Below, piece by piece: positions 1 to 5,867 of a DNA stretch of 5,867 nt. Position 1 is the first letter of the stretch, and the number at the start of each line of letters is the position of its first letter. Below the pieces are notes generated by a model. That model was not told the DNA's origin. It searched no databases and worked only from the letters and a program-made list of their open reading frames with translations. Source of the stretch: Nitrospira sp. (GTDB lineage: Bacteria; Nitrospirota; Nitrospiria; Nitrospirales; Nitrospiraceae); the NCBI GenBank assembly GCA_015904075.1, contig JABMDH010000003.1:29613-35479 (forward strand), written 5' to 3'. The position numbers were made by a program, and so were the translations under genes.

Positions 1-1
1 G

Positions 2-133
2 GTGGACCACGCCGTGACGAATCTCACGGCGCTCTTGGAACCCATGATGATGGTGTTTCTTGGTACCACTGTAGGGTTTATTGTGGTGGCAATGTATCTG
101 CCGATCTTTACAATGGCGCAAGCTATCGGATAA
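2..133 (+). CDS. pilC: Type IV pilus inner-membrane platform protein PilC, 3' end only (partial)
   Basis: The window opens inside a reading frame of 43 codons ending in TAA at 131-133. The visible peptide has a short amphipathic stretch with the motif LEPMMM, then a hydrophobic segment (about residues 15-36, FLGTTVGFIVVAMYLPIF) and a short tail MAQAIG. This is the typical C-terminus of the T2SF/PilC/GspF family: a conserved LxEPxxM motif just before the last transmembrane helix, then a YLPIF element. PilC sits in the inner membrane and couples the PilB and PilT ATPases to pilin assembly and retraction. The 5' part lies outside the window. The call is supported by the two-component genes just downstream, since pilC-pilS-pilR is a known order in pilus clusters. 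A GspF of a type II secretion system would look similar over so short a piece, but PilS/PilR next door favours PilC. Confidence 0.85.
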   Translation: MDHAVTNLTALLEPMMMVFLGTTVGFIVVAMYLPIFTMAQAIG

Positions 134-157
134 GCGATAGAAGCTGGAGTATTCTTT

Positions 158-191
158 CTCGCTCAACATGATTCAAGCCCTGTTGAGCGAG
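158..191 (+). promoter_or_regulatory. Perfect 11-bp hairpin (upstream member of an alternative pair)
   Basis: CTCGCTCAACA at 158-168 is exactly complementary to TGTTGAGCGAG at 181-191, leaving a 12-base loop. The stem starts 25 bases after the pilC stop. Its 3' arm contains GAGCGAG (185-191), which is also the 5' arm of the next hairpin, so only one of the two can form at a time. No T-tract follows. It may be a transcript-stabilising element or part of a switch; that role is inferred from geometry alone. Confidence 0.5.
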
Positions 192-207
192 TGGGGTTCA
201 CTCGCTC
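185..207 (+). promoter_or_regulatory. Perfect 9-bp hairpin (downstream member of an alternative pair)
   Basis: GAGCGAGTG at 185-193 pairs exactly with CACTCGCTC at 199-207 around a 5-base loop (GGGTT). It shares bases 185-191 with the preceding hairpin. It is compact and GC-rich like a terminator stem, but the following bases (GAGCAGCGG) are not T-rich, so Rho-independent termination is unlikely. It could still act as a pause site, a 3'-end protector for pilC mRNA or an attenuator-like element. Confidence 0.45.
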
Positions 208-307
208 GAGCAGCGGACACGTACAGCGGCGCCCTCCAATTCCATGTGACCTTTGGTCGTTCGTGAGTTTCCATGCCGTTTGCTCTGTAAGGGGAGACGG
301 TAGGATG

Positions 308-326
308 GGCAAGGGGTTTCCTTGCC
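308..326 (+). promoter_or_regulatory. 7-bp hairpin just upstream of the pilS start
   Basis: GGCAAGG (308-314) and CCTTGCC (320-326) form a perfect stem around GGTTT. It ends 5 bases before the GAGG that serves the ATG at 345 and directly abuts the alternative TTG at 327. If it forms, the TTG start would have its upstream region sequestered while the ATG at 345 stays free. A 7-bp stem can occur by chance, so the role is uncertain. Confidence 0.3.
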
Positions 327-331
327 TTGGC

Positions 332-335
332 GAGG
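332..335 (+). promoter_or_regulatory. Ribosome binding site deciding the pilS start at 345
   Basis: GAGG at 332-335 lies 9 bases before ATG 345, a normal spacing. The alternative in-frame TTG at 327 is preceded by the hairpin 308-326 and has no comparably placed Shine-Dalgarno sequence. This supports ATG 345, which removes six residues from the longest possible reading frame. Confidence 0.55.
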
Positions 336-344
336 ACCGGAATT

Positions 345-2039
345 ATGGACGATATCAAGACCAGAATTTACTGGTTAATGGGGCTGCGCATTGTCGTGGT
401 CACGCTGCTGTTGGGGCTCTCGCTCACCTTCCAGCTGACCAAGGGCGAACGAGTCGAAACCTTTTATGCGCTGATTGCGTTCACCTATGCGGTGACAATC
501 CCCTACGCAGTCATCCTTCGGAGGCTTTCAAGTTCTGAGGCGCTCGCTCAATTCGCTTGGGTTCAGGTCGCCGTCGACTTTCTGCTTGAAACGGTATTGA
601 TCGCAAGGACGGGAGGCATTGAAAGCCCGTTTGCGGTGCTCTACGTCATTAGTGTAACGGTGGCGAGTCTTGTTCCTCGGCGCCGTGTAGGACTTCTGAC
701 CGCTAGTTGCGGCATCATTCTTTTCGGAATTCTCACCAATATTCAATTGTATGGATTGACTGAAGTGTGGGGATGGTTGCCGCAGACTCGGCTCAGTGCC
801 GCTGAGTCTCTTCAGGCGTTCGGTGTCTATAGCCTAGCCTTTCTGGTCGTCGGGCTTCTTAGTGGGGCGCTTGCAGATCAGCTGCAACACGCCGATCAGT
901 CACTTCGTGAAAAAGAGCAAGGGCTCAGTCGCCTTCGGGCCTTCCATGAAAATATCGTCCATAGCATCAGCAGCGGGGTCTTCACGACCGATGAGCGCGG
1001 GTGTATTACCTCGTTCAACCCTGCGGCGCAAGAGACGACGGGGTACAGTGTCGAGCAAGTACAGGGACGCCGCTGGCGGGAAGTGTTTAACTGGCATCCT
1101 GCTCAGCCGGAAGAGGAAGGTCTGCTCAATGGGTCCGCCCACAGCAGATTCGAAGTGGAATGCAAACGGGCCGACGGCAATCGGCTGATTCTTGGGATGA
1201 CGTTCGCGCCGTTGCATGAACAGGGAACTGAAACAGGGTTCGTTGGAGTGTTCAAGGACCTCACGCAAATTCGGGACATGGAAGAAGAGATGAGGCGGAA
1301 GGAGTGGTTGGCCAATCTCGGAGAGATGTCGGCGGGAATGGCGCATGAAATACGAAACCCTCTCGGGGCACTTGCCGGAGCGATGCAAATGCTTCGGAAA
1401 GATCTTCAGGCCGATGAAACCAGCCAGCGGCTGATGGACATCGCAATTCGCGAAGCGACCAGACTGGACGACATCATCACGGAGTTTCTCCAATATGCCC
1501 GCCCTCCTGCGCTGAATGTGAAAGAGGCTGATTTGAACAAAGTCCTTGCCGAGACGCTTGATCTGGTACAACATGAAGCACGAACAAGAACAAAGATCGC
1601 CATCGAAACGGCGTTGGCTGAAGGAGCTTTGCCGGGGCAGATCGATCAGGATCAAATGAAGCAAGTGTTCTGGAATTTAGCGGCTAACGCGTTTGATGCC
1701 ATGCCGCGTGGCGGGCGGCTCACAATTGCAACGGGTTGTCGGCGTGTCGATGTCGCTGGGCGCAAGGCGGATGTGGTTGAAATCTCGTTTCACGATACGG
1801 GGGAAGGCATTCCCAAGCAAAACCTCGATAAGATTTTTCTGCCGTTCTTCACGACTAAAGCGCATGGATCCGGATTAGGGCTTGCGGCCGTGCATCGGAT
1901 CGTCGATTTGCATGGGGGGTGGATCAAGGTTGAGAGTGAGGAAAACCAGGGCACGCGATTTGTCGTGTGCCTGCCGCAGTCGGCGGATGCCGGGGTGCGG
2001 TTATGGCATGAAGGTAGGGAACCGTGGAAAAGATCCTAG
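345..2039 (+). CDS. pilS: PilS-type membrane sensor histidine kinase
   Basis: A 564-residue sensor kinase counted from ATG 345 (570 if the TTG at 327 is used). About six hydrophobic helices fill the N-terminal third (roughly residues 8-30, 40-58, 70-87, 94-110, 115-135 and 159-177), with no large periplasmic domain, as in PilS. A short charged linker (178-199) leads into a PAS domain (about 200-310, containing GVFTTDERGCITSFNPAA). The HisKA domain follows with the H-box AHEIRNPL and phospho-accepting His334. The HATPase domain has the N-box around Asn448 (NLAANAFDA), the G1 box DTGEGIP (Asp484), the F-box FLPFFTTK and the G2 box GSGLGLA (508-514), so all catalytic motifs are present. In the PilS family the kinase autophosphorylates and passes phosphate to PilR to control pilin transcription. 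The last 16 bases overlap pilR, implying translational coupling. Only one copy lies here, although pilR is duplicated. The family call is firm; the sensed signal is unknown. Confidence 0.92.
   Translation: MDDIKTRIYWLMGLRIVVVTLLLGLSLTFQLTKGERVETFYALIAFTYAVTIPYAVILRRLSSSEALAQFAWVQVAVDFLLETVLIARTGGIESPFAVLYVISVTVASLVPRRRVGLLTASCGIILFGILTNIQLYGLTEVWGWLPQTRLSAAESLQAFGVYSLAFLVVGLLSGALADQLQHADQSLREKEQGLSRLRAFHENIVHSISSGVFTTDERGCITSFNPAAQETTGYSVEQVQGRRWREVFNWHPAQPEEEGLLNGSAHSRFEVECKRADGNRLILGMTFAPLHEQGTETGFVGVFKDLTQIRDMEEEMRRKEWLANLGEMSAGMAHEIRNPLGALAGAMQMLRKDLQADETSQRLMDIAIREATRLDDIITEFLQYARPPALNVKEADLNKVLAETLDLVQHEARTRTKIAIETALAEGALPGQIDQDQMKQVFWNLAANAFDAMPRGGRLTIATGCRRVDVAGRKADVVEISFHDTGEGIPKQNLDKIFLPFFTTKAHGSGLGLAAVHRIVDLHGGWIKVESEENQGTRFVVCLPQSADAGVRLWHEGREPWKRS
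2011..2020 (+). promoter_or_regulatory. Ribosome binding site of pilR, inside the pilS 3' end
   Basis: The purine-rich AAGGTAGGGA ends 3 bases before GTG 2024. It contains both AAGG (9 bases upstream of the start) and AGGGA (close spacing). It lies within the last pilS codons and supports GTG 2024, giving the N-terminus [10 protein letters not shown], a normal receiver-domain start. Confidence 0.6.
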
Positions 2040-3409
2040 TCGTTGATGATGAACAAAGCTTGCGGGAAGTGTTGAGCATTATGCTCAAGCGGACCGGGTA
2101 TGCCGTGACCAGTGTGGCCGATGGCGAAGAAGCAATCGAGATTCTGAATAAGGACATTTTTGATCTGGTCATCACTGACTTGCGAATGCCGAAGATCGAT
2201 GGCATGGAAGTGCTCAAAGCTGCGAAGTCGACGTCTCCCGAAACGGTTGTATTGCTTATTACGGCGTTCGCCTCTGCCGATTCGGCGGTCGAAGCGATGA
2301 AACAAGGGGCCTACGATTATTTGACGAAGCCGTTTCAGGTGGACGAAGTTCAGTTGATCATCCGCAATGCGTTGGAAAAGCGGCGCCTGACGACGGAAAA
2401 TATTTTGCTTAAACGCGAGATGGCGAGCCAGTCGTCCTTTTCGCAACTGGTAGGCCAGAGTGACGCGATGCAAAAGGTGTTCGATGTCGTGCGGAAGGTG
2501 GCTGATTCGAAAAGTAATGTTTTGATCTGCGGCGAAAGCGGAACAGGAAAAGAATTGGTGGCGCGTGCGATCCATTACAACAGCAGCAGGAATGCCTTGC
2601 CGTTTGTGGCTGTGAATTGCAGCGCAGTGCCTGAAACGCTCTTGGAAAGTGAGCTGTTTGGCCATATGAAAGGGTCATTCACCGGCGCGATTTCGAACAA
2701 GGCCGGGTTGTTCGAGGTGGCAAATGGCGGGACTGTGTTTCTCGACGAGATCGGTGATACGACACCAACGATTCAAGTGAAGCTCTTGCGGGTGATTCAG
2801 GAACGTGAGTTCCGCCGTGTGGGTGGCAATCAGGACGTCAAAGTCGATGTGCGCATTGTGGCGGCGACAAATAAGGATCTTGAAAAGGCAGTTGCCGACG
2901 GATCGTTCCGCGAAGACCTCTACTATCGGCTGGATGTCATTCCGATTCGACTGCCTCCGCTACGGATGCGGAGCGGGGACATCCCGTTATTGGTCAACCA
3001 TTTTCTGGAGCGTTTTTCGAAAGAGAGCGGGAAGCCGATTCCGGTGCTGAGCCCTGAAGCCATGTGTGTCTTGTTGGGACATGAATGGCGGGGCAATGTT
3101 CGGGAATTAGAGAATTTGATCGAACGCGTCGTCGCCTTTTCAGTCGGAGGGGTGGTGACCGATACGGATGTTCAGGGGTGGCTGCATCGGTCGGTTTCGG
3201 CACAGCCACAACAGGGCGCTCCACTCGAATTGACCGACGATGGAGTCGATCTTGAGGGGCTTGTCAACGGAATCGAGAAAGATCTGTTGCTCAAGGCGCT
3301 TGAGCGATCGAAATGGGTCAAGAAGAAAGCCGCTCGGTTGCTTCGGCTGAACACGCGATCGTTTCGATATCGGTTGGAGAAGTATGCTATAAAAGGGGGT
3401 CGTGACTAA
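2024..3409 (+). CDS. pilR: PilR, sigma-54-dependent response regulator (first copy, complete)
   Basis: A 461-residue NtrC-family regulator with a GTG start. The receiver domain (1-120) has acidic residues D8/D9, phospho-acceptor D52, T80 and K102. The AAA+ domain (about 140-375) has Walker A GESGTGKE (170-177), the sigma-54-contacting loop as GSFTGA (217-222, a tolerated GAFTGA variant), Walker B VFLDEIG with D241/E242, arginine fingers in FREDLYYRL (R296, R302) and a sensor II motif WRGNVREL (355-362; Arg where Pro is most common). A Fis-type helix-turn-helix (about 427-455, [18 protein letters not shown]) ends the protein. Length and order are complete for the family. It is expected to be phosphorylated by PilS and to activate sigma-54 promoters such as that of pilA. 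It overlaps pilS by 16 bases, and the following ispE start overlaps it by 8. A second copy, 12 residues different over 458, forms the C-terminal part of the downstream chimera. Confidence 0.93.
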   Translation: MEKILVVDDEQSLREVLSIMLKRTGYAVTSVADGEEAIEILNKDIFDLVITDLRMPKIDGMEVLKAAKSTSPETVVLLITAFASADSAVEAMKQGAYDYLTKPFQVDEVQLIIRNALEKRRLTTENILLKREMASQSSFSQLVGQSDAMQKVFDVVRKVADSKSNVLICGESGTGKELVARAIHYNSSRNALPFVAVNCSAVPETLLESELFGHMKGSFTGAISNKAGLFEVANGGTVFLDEIGDTTPTIQVKLLRVIQEREFRRVGGNQDVKVDVRIVAATNKDLEKAVADGSFREDLYYRLDVIPIRLPPLRMRSGDIPLLVNHFLERFSKESGKPIPVLSPEAMCVLLGHEWRGNVRELENLIERVVAFSVGGVVTDTDVQGWLHRSVSAQPQQGAPLELTDDGVDLEGLVNGIEKDLLLKALERSKWVKKKAARLLRLNTRSFRYRLEKYAIKGGRD

Positions 3410-3761
3410 AGGCTCTTCAGAATTATTTGCCGCCGCGTCGTCCTCCGTTACCGTTTTCGCTCCCGCCAAAATCAATCTTGTCCTGCGCATCCTCGACCGC
3501 CGCACCGACGGGTTTCACAATCTCTGGTCTCTGATGCAGACCGTCAGATTGGAGGACGAAGTCGTCATTCGGATCAGTCGAGAGCATGCCGACATCAGGC
3601 TGCGATGTGATGTTCCCTCATTGAGTGTGGACCATACGAACCTTGTCTATCGCGCCGCCGAGGCGGTGCTGCGCCGTTGCGAGCGAAGGATTGGGGTGGA
3701 GATTGTTTTGGTCAAGCGAATTCCGATGGGAGCAGGGTTAGGTGGGGGAAGCAGCGATGCA
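2033..3761 (+). repeat. Direct tandem repeat, copy 1 (1729 bp: pilR from codon 4 plus ispE codons 1-120)
   Basis: This segment runs from ATCCTAGTCG (pilR codon 4) to GCAGCGATGCA (ispE codon 120). It matches 3762-5490 base for base in register: same length, no indels, about 130 mismatches by hand count (about 92-93% identity). Similarity stops sharply at both edges: before 2033 lies GTGGAAAAG of pilR, before 3762 lies ispE sequence. Confidence 0.95.
3391..3399 (+). promoter_or_regulatory. Ribosome binding site of the ispE-pilR chimera, inside the pilR 3' end
   Basis: AAAAGGGGG ends 2 bases before GTG 3402, inside the last pilR codons. GTG 3402 gives an IspE-like N-terminus and overlaps the pilR stop (TAA 3407-3409), a coupled re-initiation arrangement. 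The identical element recurs at 5120-5128 before the second ispE start. Confidence 0.55.
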
Positions 3762-5138
3762 ATCCTAGTCGTTGATGATGAACAAAGCTTGCGGGAAGTG
3801 TTGAGCATTATGCTCAAGCGGACCGGGTATGCCGTGACCAGTGCGGCCGACGGCGAAGAAGCTATCGAGCTTCTCAATAAGGACATTTTCGATCTGGTCA
3901 TCACTGACTTACGAATGCCGAAGATCGACGGCATGGAAGTGCTCAAGGCTGCGAAGTCGGCTTCCCCCGAGACGGTTGTGTTGCTCATTACAGCGTTCGC
4001 CTCTGCTGATTCGGCGGTTGAAGCGATGAAACAGGGGGCCTACGATTATTTGACGAAGCCGTTTCAGGTAGACGAAGTTCAGTTGATCATACGTAATGCG
4101 TTGGAAAAACGGCGCCTGACGACGGAAAATATTTTGCTCAAACGCGAGATGGCCAGCCAGTCGTCCTTTTCACAGCTGGTAGGCCAGAGCGACGCGATGC
4201 AGAAGGTGTTTGATGTCGTGCGGAAGGTGGCTGACTCAAAGAGCAATGTCTTGATCTGCGGCGAAAGCGGAACAGGAAAAGAACTGGTGGCACGTGCGAT
4301 CCATTACAACAGCAGCAGGAATGCCTTGCCGTTTGTGGCTGTGAACTGTAGCGCGGTGCCTGAGACGCTTTTGGAAAGTGAGCTGTTTGGCCACATGAAA
4401 GGATCATTCACCGGCGCGATTTCGAATAAGGCCGGGTTGTTTGAGGTGGCGAATGGCGGGACCGTGTTTCTTGACGAGATCGGCGATACCACGCCGACGA
4501 TTCAGGTGAAGCTCTTGCGGGTGATCCAGGAGCGTGAGTTCCGCCGTGTGGGCGGAACTCAGGACGTCAAAGTCGATGTGCGCATCGTGGCTGCGACAAA
4601 TAAGGATCTCGAAAAGGCGGTTGCCGACGGGTCGTTCCGTAAAGACCTCTACTATCGGCTGGATGTTATTCCAATTCGACTGCCTCCGCTGCGGATGCGG
4701 AGTGGGGACATTCCGTTATTGGTCAACCATTTCTTGGAGCGTTTCTCGAGGGAGAGCGGGAAGCCGCTTCCGGTGTTGAGCTCCGAAGCCATGTGTGTAT
4801 TGCTGGGGCATGAATGGCGGGGCAATGTTCGGGAATTGGAGAATTTGATCGAACGCGTTGTCGCATTTTCAGTCGGAGGGACGGTGACCGATACGGAGGT
4901 TCAGGGGTGGCTGCATCGGTCGGTTTCAGTACAGCCGCAACAGGGCGTTCCCCTGGAATTGACGGACGATGGAGTGGACCTTGAGGGGCTTGTCAACGGC
5001 ATCGAGAAAGATCTGTTGCTCAAGGCGCTTGAGCGATCAAAATGGGTCAAGAAGAAAGCCGCTCGGTTGCTTCGGCTGAACACGCGATCGTTTCGGTATC
5101 GGCTGGAGAAGTATGCTATAAAAGGGGGTCGTGACTAA
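3402..5138 (+). CDS. In-frame chimera: IspE N-terminal part (1-120) fused to a second PilR (residues 4-461)
   Basis: A 578-residue frame from GTG 3402. Residues 1-120 are the IspE N-terminus: PAKINL with the conserved Lys (K23), TDGFHNL (H39) and the start of the GHMP ATP loop [12 protein letters not shown]. The catalytic Asp region (D150 of the full IspE) and the whole C-terminal half are absent, so kinase activity is not expected. Residue 121 on is PilR from ILVVDDE, lacking only M-E-K. All PilR motifs persist with a +117 shift: D125/D126, D169, T197, K219, Walker A 287-294, GSFTGA 334-339, Walker B D358/E359, arginine fingers R413 and R419, and the Fis helix-turn-helix near 544-572. PilR-part differences from copy 1 are 12 conservative changes (for example E297K, N269T, P344S), none at a key residue. 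It could be a working second regulator with an extra N-terminal domain, a fusion pseudogene, or an assembly artefact joining two strains. The reading frame itself is certain; its biological reality is not. Confidence 0.6.
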   Translation: MTKGSSELFAAASSSVTVFAPAKINLVLRILDRRTDGFHNLWSLMQTVRLEDEVVIRISREHADIRLRCDVPSLSVDHTNLVYRAAEAVLRRCERRIGVEIVLVKRIPMGAGLGGGSSDAILVVDDEQSLREVLSIMLKRTGYAVTSAADGEEAIELLNKDIFDLVITDLRMPKIDGMEVLKAAKSASPETVVLLITAFASADSAVEAMKQGAYDYLTKPFQVDEVQLIIRNALEKRRLTTENILLKREMASQSSFSQLVGQSDAMQKVFDVVRKVADSKSNVLICGESGTGKELVARAIHYNSSRNALPFVAVNCSAVPETLLESELFGHMKGSFTGAISNKAGLFEVANGGTVFLDEIGDTTPTIQVKLLRVIQEREFRRVGGTQDVKVDVRIVAATNKDLEKAVADGSFRKDLYYRLDVIPIRLPPLRMRSGDIPLLVNHFLERFSRESGKPLPVLSSEAMCVLLGHEWRGNVRELENLIERVVAFSVGGTVTDTEVQGWLHRSVSVQPQQGVPLELTDDGVDLEGLVNGIEKDLLLKALERSKWVKKKAARLLRLNTRSFRYRLEKYAIKGGRD

Positions 5139-5490
5139 AGACTCTTCAGAATCATTTGCCGTCTCGGCGTCCCCCGTTACCGTTTTTGCTCCCGCCAAAA
5201 TTAATCTTGTCCTTCGTATCCTCGATCGCCGCACCGACGGGTTTCACAATCTCTGGTCTCTGATGCAGACCGTCAGATTGGAGGACGAAGTCCTTATTCG
5301 GATCAATCGAGAGCATGCCGACATTAGGCTGCAATGTGATGTTCCCTCATTGAGCGTGGACCATACGAACCTTGTCTATCGTGCTGCCGAGGCGGTGCTG
5401 CGCTGTTGTGAGCGAAGGGTCGGGGTGGAGGTTGTTTTGATCAAGCGAATTCCGATGGGCGCAGGCTTAGGCGGGGGAAGCAGCGATGCA
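3762..5490 (+). repeat. Direct tandem repeat, copy 2 (1729 bp: pilR from codon 4 plus ispE codons 1-120)
   Basis: Second copy, offset by exactly 1729 from copy 1. The first 82 bases are identical to copy 1; after that mismatches occur on average every 10-15 bases, mostly at third codon positions. After 5490 the sequence continues as normal ispE (GCAGCTACG), whereas after 3761 copy 1 jumps back to pilR. Because 1729 is not a multiple of three, the fusion stays in frame only because ispE and pilR are themselves read in different frames. Confidence 0.95.
5120..5128 (+). promoter_or_regulatory. Ribosome binding site of the complete ispE
   Basis: AAAAGGGGG again ends 2 bases before a GTG (5131), within the last codons of the second pilR part. 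It is an exact copy of the 3391-3399 site and supports GTG 5131 as the ispE start, overlapping the chimera stop (TAA 5136-5138) by 8 bases. Confidence 0.55.
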
Positions 5491-5867
5491 GCAGCTACGA
5501 TCGTCGGACTCGACCGAGCATTGAATCTGGGATGGTCGTCGGCGGACATGGCGAAAGTCGGTCAGGCGCTGGGCAGCGATGTGCCGTTCTTCTTTTTTGC
5601 TCCATCCGCCGTGGTAACGGGGCGAGGCGAACAGGTGCACCCTGTTCCCCTCGCTGGGAACCGATGGGTTGTTCTTGTCAATCCTGGATTTTCAGTTGAA
5701 ACAAAGTGGGCTTATCAAGAGCTTTCTTCCAGCCGGACCCAGGTGCGGCCGCTTTCGGATATTCATGCAGCACTAGGGCGGGAATCAGGAATTTCGTGGG
5801 AACAGGCTCTTGAAGTGGCGGAAAACGATTTTGAGGCACCGGTTTTCAAGGCCCATCCTAGTCTTCA
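5131..5867 (+). CDS. ispE: 4-diphosphocytidyl-2-C-methyl-D-erythritol kinase IspE, 3' end beyond window (partial)
   Basis: From GTG 5131 the frame stays open to the window edge, 245 codons of an enzyme usually about 280-300 residues long. IspE phosphorylates CDP-methylerythritol with ATP, the fourth step of the MEP pathway to isoprenoid precursors, in the cytoplasm. It is a GHMP-superfamily kinase. Visible motifs are PAKINL (21-26, K23), TDGFHNL (H39), the ATP loop [15 protein letters not shown] (about 108-122) and LGSDVPFF (148-154) with the catalytic Asp at 150. The later conserved NPG (184-186) and NDFEAPVF (232-239) segments are also present, so it looks functional as far as it runs. Its first 120 codons are the second copy of the tandem repeat and differ from the truncated ispE part at 3402-3761 by 13 residues, six of them in the first 15. 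It overlaps the chimera stop by 8 bases. This is the only ispE in the window able to make active enzyme. Confidence 0.93.
   Translation, partial: MTKDSSESFAVSASPVTVFAPAKINLVLRILDRRTDGFHNLWSLMQTVRLEDEVLIRINREHADIRLQCDVPSLSVDHTNLVYRAAEAVLRCCERRVGVEVVLIKRIPMGAGLGGGSSDAAATIVGLDRALNLGWSSADMAKVGQALGSDVPFFFFAPSAVVTGRGEQVHPVPLAGNRWVVLVNPGFSVETKWAYQELSSSRTQVRPLSDIHAALGRESGISWEQALEVAENDFEAPVFKAHPSL

Larger units (their letters stand above)
134..344 (+). other. pilC-pilS intergenic region with structured RNA potential
   Basis: This 211-base gap is the only non-coding stretch of any size in the window. I see no convincing protein gene, tRNA or sigma-70/sigma-54 promoter match in it. It contains two overlapping perfect inverted repeats (158-191 and 185-207) and a 7-bp hairpin (308-326), listed separately. 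No T-run follows any of the stems, so a classical intrinsic terminator is not supported, and pilC and pilS could be co-transcribed. Confidence 0.6.

Noticed and set aside
185..215. Intrinsic terminator for pilC
   Set aside because: The stem is good, but the following bases GAGCAGCGG contain no T-run on either strand, so Rho-independent termination is not supported.
327..344. TTG at 327 as the start of pilS (six extra residues)
   Set aside because: It directly follows the hairpin 308-326 and lacks a well-placed Shine-Dalgarno sequence, while ATG 345 has GAGG at 9 bases. The extra residues add nothing to the first membrane helix.
134..344. Sigma-54 promoter upstream of pilS for PilR autoregulation
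   Set aside because: I looked for GG and GC doublets at the required spacing (TGGCAC-N5-TTGC type) and found no acceptable match.
191..538. Plus-strand open frame of 115 codons overlapping the pilS start
   Set aside because: Its second half runs through the first membrane helices of PilS in another frame, and its product has no recognisable domain. It is a shadow frame.
900..1664. Long minus-strand open frame (254 codons) opposite pilS
   Set aside because: It lies antisense to the PAS and HisKA regions, shows no domain or start signal, and is explained by the codon bias of pilS.
2036..2665. Minus-strand open frame (209 codons) opposite pilR
   Set aside because: It is antisense to the receiver domain and early AAA+ domain. 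The second repeat copy does not keep an equivalent long frame in the same place, so it is not under selection.
3726..5138. Internal ATG at 3726 as an independent start for the second PilR (470 residues)
   Set aside because: It is in frame, but the preceding bases (CAAGCGAATTCCG) give no good ribosome binding site and the codon is the conserved Met of the IspE ATP loop. It remains possible but is weaker than the coupled GTG 3402.
2033..5490. Insertion sequence or transposon as the cause of the duplication
   Set aside because: There is no transposase, terminal inverted repeat or target-site duplication at 2033, 3761/3762 or 5490; the repeat consists only of pilR and ispE sequence.

Overview
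The window is a single plus-strand operon-like region of about 55% GC from a bacterium with type IV pili and the non-mevalonate (MEP) isoprenoid pathway. The order pilC-pilS-pilR-ispE, with frequent GTG starts, fits an environmental Gram-negative. I lean towards Nitrospirota (Nitrospira-like), but that rests on gene order recalled from family knowledge. Deltaproteobacteria also carry pilC-pilS-pilR, so the taxon is tentative.

Layout. Bases 2-133 are the 3' end of pilC, the inner-membrane platform protein of the pilus. Bases 134-344 hold no gene but contain two perfect, mutually exclusive hairpins (158-191 and 185-207) and a third smaller one (308-326). Bases 345-2039 encode PilS, a six-helix membrane histidine kinase with a PAS domain. 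Bases 2024-3409 encode PilR, its sigma-54-dependent response regulator, whose start overlaps the end of pilS by 16 bases. The start of ispE (CDP-ME kinase) overlaps the end of pilR by 8 bases at 3402.

The unusual part follows. After 120 codons, in the middle of the GHMP-kinase ATP loop, this ispE is interrupted at 3761/3762 and reads in frame into codon 4 of a second pilR. The result is a 578-residue IspE(1-120)-PilR(4-461) chimera (3402-5138). After it comes a second ispE (5131 to the window edge) that is intact as far as it can be seen. The arrangement is a direct tandem repeat of 1729 bp (2033-3761 and 3762-5490). The two copies differ at about 130 positions by hand count (about 92-93% identity) with no indels. 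Most differences are silent.

If real, this is an old duplication that left two PilR regulators, one carrying half a metabolic kinase at its N-terminus and translated from the ispE start signal. The main competing explanation is an assembly join between two related strains in a metagenome. The uniform divergence, the ortholog-like substitution pattern and the junction without homology do not exclude that. Reads across 3761/3762 decide it.

How the genes work together: PilS senses a membrane signal and phosphorylates PilR, and PilR activates sigma-54 promoters, classically that of the pilin gene. PilC is part of the pilus assembly machine. IspE is a housekeeping enzyme of isoprenoid precursor synthesis, apparently translationally coupled to pilR without an obvious functional link.
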